Both the position numbers and the translations under genes were made by a program. Below are positions 61,784 through 64,000 of a stretch of 64,000 bases of DNA, in pieces. The stretch covers positions 117,038 to 181,037 of the forward strand of contig NZ_JARPUS010000009.1 in assembly GCF_029537485.1 (NCBI RefSeq), written 5' to 3'. Positions within the stretch are counted from its first letter, which is position 1. Every line of letters starts with the position of its first letter. Below the pieces are notes generated by a model, which had not been told where the DNA came from, ran no database searches, and saw only the letters and a list, made by a program, of their open reading frames with translations. The stretch is from Pseudomonas sp. GOM6 (lineage in GTDB: Bacteria > Pseudomonadota > Gammaproteobacteria > Pseudomonadales > Pseudomonadaceae).

Positions 61784-62140
61784 ATGAGTTTGCCTCCGAA
61801 TCTGGGACCGCGTAACGGGATTCTGTCCCTGACCATCAAGGACAAGTCGGTTTTGTACGCCGCCTACATGCCGTTCATCAGAAACGGCGGGCTGTTCATT
61901 CCCACCAGCAAGAGCTACAAGCTGGGCGATGAGGTGTTCATGCTGCTCAACCTGATGGACGAGCCGGAGAAGATTCCGGTGGCCGGCAAGGTGGTCTGGA
62001 TCACTCCCAAGGGAGCCCAGGGCAACCGTGCTGCGGGTGTTGGCGTACAGTTCAACGACGGCGACAACACCGCGCGTAACAAGATCGAGACCTATCTGGC
62101 GGGTGCTCTGAAGTCGGATCGCCCGACCCACACCATGTAG
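61784..62140 (+). CDS. pilZ: Type IV pilus assembly protein PilZ
   Basis: 118 aa, ATG 61784. PilZ-domain fold (NGILSLTIKDKSVLYAAYMP, GKVVWITPKGAQGNRAAGVG). The c-di-GMP motif RxxxR...(D/N)xSxxG is absent, as in the founding PilZ of pilus biogenesis, which acts through FimX/PilB rather than by binding c-di-GMP itself. Confidence 0.95.
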   Translation: MSLPPNLGPRNGILSLTIKDKSVLYAAYMPFIRNGGLFIPTSKSYKLGDEVFMLLNLMDEPEKIPVAGKVVWITPKGAQGNRAAGVGVQFNDGDNTARNKIETYLAGALKSDRPTHTM

Positions 62141-62165
62141 GCAGATCGGTTAATCGTTCAACCGC

Positions 62166-62189
62166 AAGCGCCCGAATCGGGCGCTTCGT
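62166..62189 (+). terminator. Hairpin between pilZ and tatD gene
   Basis: AAGCGCCCGA (62166-62175) and TCGGGCGCTT (62177-62186) form a strong stem, but only a short T-poor tail follows; partial terminator or processing hairpin. Confidence 0.5.
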
Positions 62190-62211
62190 CATTTAAGAGA
62201 TTGAGAACTCC

Positions 62212-62994
62212 ATGCTGGTCGACTCGCACTGCCACCTTGATCGCCTTGATCTGGCCGCCCACGACGGTTCCCTGGATGCTGCGCTGGATGCGGCCAGGGC
62301 TCGCGGCGTGCAGCACTTCCTGTGCATTGGCGTGAGTGCAGCCAATGCCGGCGCGGTCAAGGGGCTGGCTGAGCGATACAGTGACGTGGACTGCTCGGTG
62401 GGTGTACATCCGCTGGATCTGGAAAAGGGCGAGGCCCCAGCGCTGGACTGGCTGCTCGATGAGTTGAATCACCCTCATGTGGTGGCGATCGGCGAGACTG
62501 GCCTGGACTACCACTACGAGCCCGAGGCGGCTGAGTTGCAGCAGCAGTCCTTCCGTCTGCACCTGCAAGCCGCGCAGGCCACTGGCAAACCGGTGATCGT
62601 GCATACCCGCGAGGCGCGTGCCGACACCCTGGCCCTGCTGCGCGAGGCTGCGCTGCCCCAGGCCGGCGTACTGCACTGCTTTACCGAAGACTGGGAGATG
62701 GCCAAGGCGGCGCTGGATATCGGCTTCTACATCTCGCTGTCCGGCATCGTCACCTTCCGCAATGCCGATGCGTTGCGCGAAGTGGCGCGCAAGGTACCGG
62801 CCGACCGCCTGTTGGTGGAAACCGACTCGCCCTACCTTGCGCCCATTCCGCACCGTGGCAAGCCCAATTTGCCGCAGTACGTGCGAGAGGTCGCCGAGTT
62901 TCTTGCCATGGTCCGTGGTGAGTCCTTCGAAGCTCTGGCCGAGCAGACCACGGCCAATTTCAAGCGACTGTTCCCTTTGGCCCGGGTGGCCTGA
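62212..62994 (+). CDS. TatD-family metal-dependent hydrolase
   Basis: 260 aa, ATG 62212. Metal ligands: DSHCHLD (HxH), AIGETGLDYHYEP (Glu), PVIVHTREA (His), LHCFTEDWEM (His), VETDSPYLAPIPHRGKPN (Asp). TatD enzymes are DNases/phosphodiesterases; YcfH-type is the likely subgroup, from the holB-pilZ context. Confidence 0.93.
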   Translation: MLVDSHCHLDRLDLAAHDGSLDAALDAARARGVQHFLCIGVSAANAGAVKGLAERYSDVDCSVGVHPLDLEKGEAPALDWLLDELNHPHVVAIGETGLDYHYEPEAAELQQQSFRLHLQAAQATGKPVIVHTREARADTLALLREAALPQAGVLHCFTEDWEMAKAALDIGFYISLSGIVTFRNADALREVARKVPADRLLVETDSPYLAPIPHRGKPNLPQYVREVAEFLAMVRGESFEALAEQTTANFKRLFPLARVA

Positions 62995-63032
62995 TTCACC
63001 GGGACGATGTTGGTCCGGACAAATTGCGGACA

Positions 63033-63151
63033 AAAAAAACCCGGGTTCTGGGGGATGAATCCGGGTCAAGACCATTAGGAGTAAAACAAGGTACGCGGTC
63101 CACGGTACCTTGGCTGGCGGGGCACTTGGGGGGAGATGCCGCGCACCAGTA
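63033..63151 (-). ncRNA. rgsA: RgsA-like small regulatory RNA
   Basis: Minus-strand transcript predicted by structure and position. A strong hairpin is formed by AAGGTAC and GTACCTT (about 63090-63113). An intrinsic terminator follows: ACCCGG...CCGGGT around TTC/GAA, then eight T (63033-63041). A candidate -10 (AATACT on the minus strand, 63158-63163) gives a start near 63151 and an RNA of about 119 nt. In P. aeruginosa rgsA (PA2958.1) lies next to the tatD-like gene PA2959 beside pilZ and is about this size. Identity rests on synteny and structure. Confidence 0.75.
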
Positions 63152-63242
63152 AGTTCAAGTATTGGCCAGGATCGCTCGTCGTCCAGATGGGTTGCGCTGG
63201 TTTCTTAAACGTATTTGGAATACCCGAGCGGCTGCTGAGCAC

Positions 63243-64000
63243 TCAGCCCCGCCGCAACTGGTCTAGGACTGCCAGCGTGTGCTCGATTACCGTTGCCTTG
63301 GTATAAAAATGTGGGGAGAAGCGCACACCTTTGCCCCGTTGGGCGCAGATGATCTGTTTTTCCCGGAGTTGAGCGAACAACTGCTGGTTGTTCCAGCCAT
63401 CCAGACTGAAGGTGAGGATGCCTGCGCGGCGGGCCGGGTTGAGCGGGCTGTGCAGCTCAATGCCCTGCATTTGCTGCAGGCCTTCCTGCAATTGCAGCAC
63501 GCGCTCCTCGATCTGTGCTGCGACCCTTTCCATACCGACTTCTTCAAGTAGCGACAGGCTGGCCTCCAACGCCATGGCGCCGAGCATGTTCGGGCTGCCG
63601 CATTCGAAGCGTCGTGCGCTTTTGGCCGGTTGCCAGTCCTGGCGCTCGTAGTCGCCGGCATGCTCCAGCATGTGCCAGCCGTACTCATGCAGCGTCAGCT
63701 GTTCGCGCAGGTCACTGCGGCAATAGAAAACGCCGAGCCCTTCGGGCCCCAGCATCCATTTATGGCCGTCGGCCATGGCGAAGGCGCAATTGCAGCTCTG
63801 CACGTCGAAGGGCAGGGCGCCCAGTTGCTGGATGGCGTCGATGCACAGCAGCACACCCCGCTGCTGGCATTCGGCACCCAGGCGGACCAGGTCCAGACGC
63901 AAGCCACTGGCGTACTGCACGGCGCTGATCGCCAGCAGGCGGGTGCGTGGGCCGCAGGCTGCCAGCAGCGCGCCTTCGGGGTCGTGGTCATTCAGGTTGA
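63243..64000 (-). CDS. Class V aminotransferase, PLP-dependent (5' end outside window)
   Basis: At least 252 codons; the gene runs off the right end, so the N-terminus is missing. AISAVQYASGLRLDLVRLG, LLCIDAIQQLGALPFDV and the PLP lysine in AMADGHKWMLGPEGLGVFYC are typical of cysteine desulfurase/isopenicillin N epimerase-like enzymes. C-terminal RRAGILTFSLDGWNNQQLFA and RGKGVRFSPHFYTKATVIEH. Substrate not identifiable. Confidence 0.9.
   Translation of the reverse strand, partial: NLNDHDPEGALLAACGPRTRLLAISAVQYASGLRLDLVRLGAECQQRGVLLCIDAIQQLGALPFDVQSCNCAFAMADGHKWMLGPEGLGVFYCRSDLREQLTLHEYGWHMLEHAGDYERQDWQPAKSARRFECGSPNMLGAMALEASLSLLEEVGMERVAAQIEERVLQLQEGLQQMQGIELHSPLNPARRAGILTFSLDGWNNQQLFAQLREKQIICAQRGKGVRFSPHFYTKATVIEHTLAVLDQLRRG

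Overview
The window is about 62-63% GC, densely coding, and looks like a Pseudomonas chromosome, probably the P. mendocina / P. alcaligenes / P. oleovorans branch. The evidence is gene content and order: pepN; etfQO-etfBA with a PsrA-type box; a phospholipase resembling PlaF; the acyclic-terpene (atu) cluster; rne-rluC; the yceD-rpmF-plsX-fabD-fabG-acpP-fabF-pabC-mltG-tmk-holB-pilZ-tatD block without fabH; and an RgsA-like small RNA just after tatD. The species is inferred. I saw no tRNA, rRNA, IS element, prophage or CRISPR array.

Layout. 1-3.3 kb: DUF2797 gene (5' end cut by the window) and pepN. 3.3-10.7 kb: a four-gene envelope operon (DUF1302 barrel, DUF1329, YCF48/BNR-like propeller, MMPL/RND transporter). 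It is preceded by a palindrome nearly identical to the operators of the atu cluster 30 kb away. 11.2-15.9 kb: electron-transfer flavoprotein genes and the PlaF-like hydrolase. 16-18 kb: a periplasmic binding protein translationally coupled to two peptidoglycan-type lipoproteins. 18.2-23.5 kb: a MocR regulator, a VWA protein, an ECF sigma factor, an anti-sigma-like protein and a Pro-rich lipoprotein. 23.5-33.8 kb: atuGFEDCBA with divergent atuR and REP-like palindromes at four of its junctions. 33.9-37.5 kb: two tandem binding-protein paralogues, a CPBP protease and small proteins. 37.7-45.5 kb: a nitrate ABC transporter (nrtABD), an SOS-box intergenic region, alaC and the nitrate-sensing nasST pair. 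45.7-49 kb: a YgdI-type lipoprotein and RNase E. 49.6-64 kb: rluC, a HAD hydrolase, sppA, yceF, the fatty-acid synthesis block, DNA replication and cell-wall genes, pilZ, tatD, the sRNA and a truncated class V aminotransferase.

How the parts fit. Acyl-CoA dehydrogenation in terpene and fatty-acid breakdown feeds electrons to EtfBA and then Etf-QO. The atu genes turn citronellyl-CoA-type acids into beta-oxidation substrates. If the shared operator is real, the DUF1302/DUF1329/YCF48/MMPL operon may be the envelope part of terpenoid or lipid handling. In the nitrate region, nrtABD and nasST each have a sigma54-type -24/-12 promoter, a short leader with an AACGGC hexaloop hairpin and an intrinsic terminator before the start codon. 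This is the architecture expected for NasT (ANTAR) antitermination, and it implies that nasST controls itself as well as the transporter.

Main leads: the atu-like operator on the unknown envelope operon; twin sigma54 plus ANTAR leaders; a near-consensus LexA box between two uncharacterised genes; a near-leaderless yceD transcript; and the RgsA-like sRNA.
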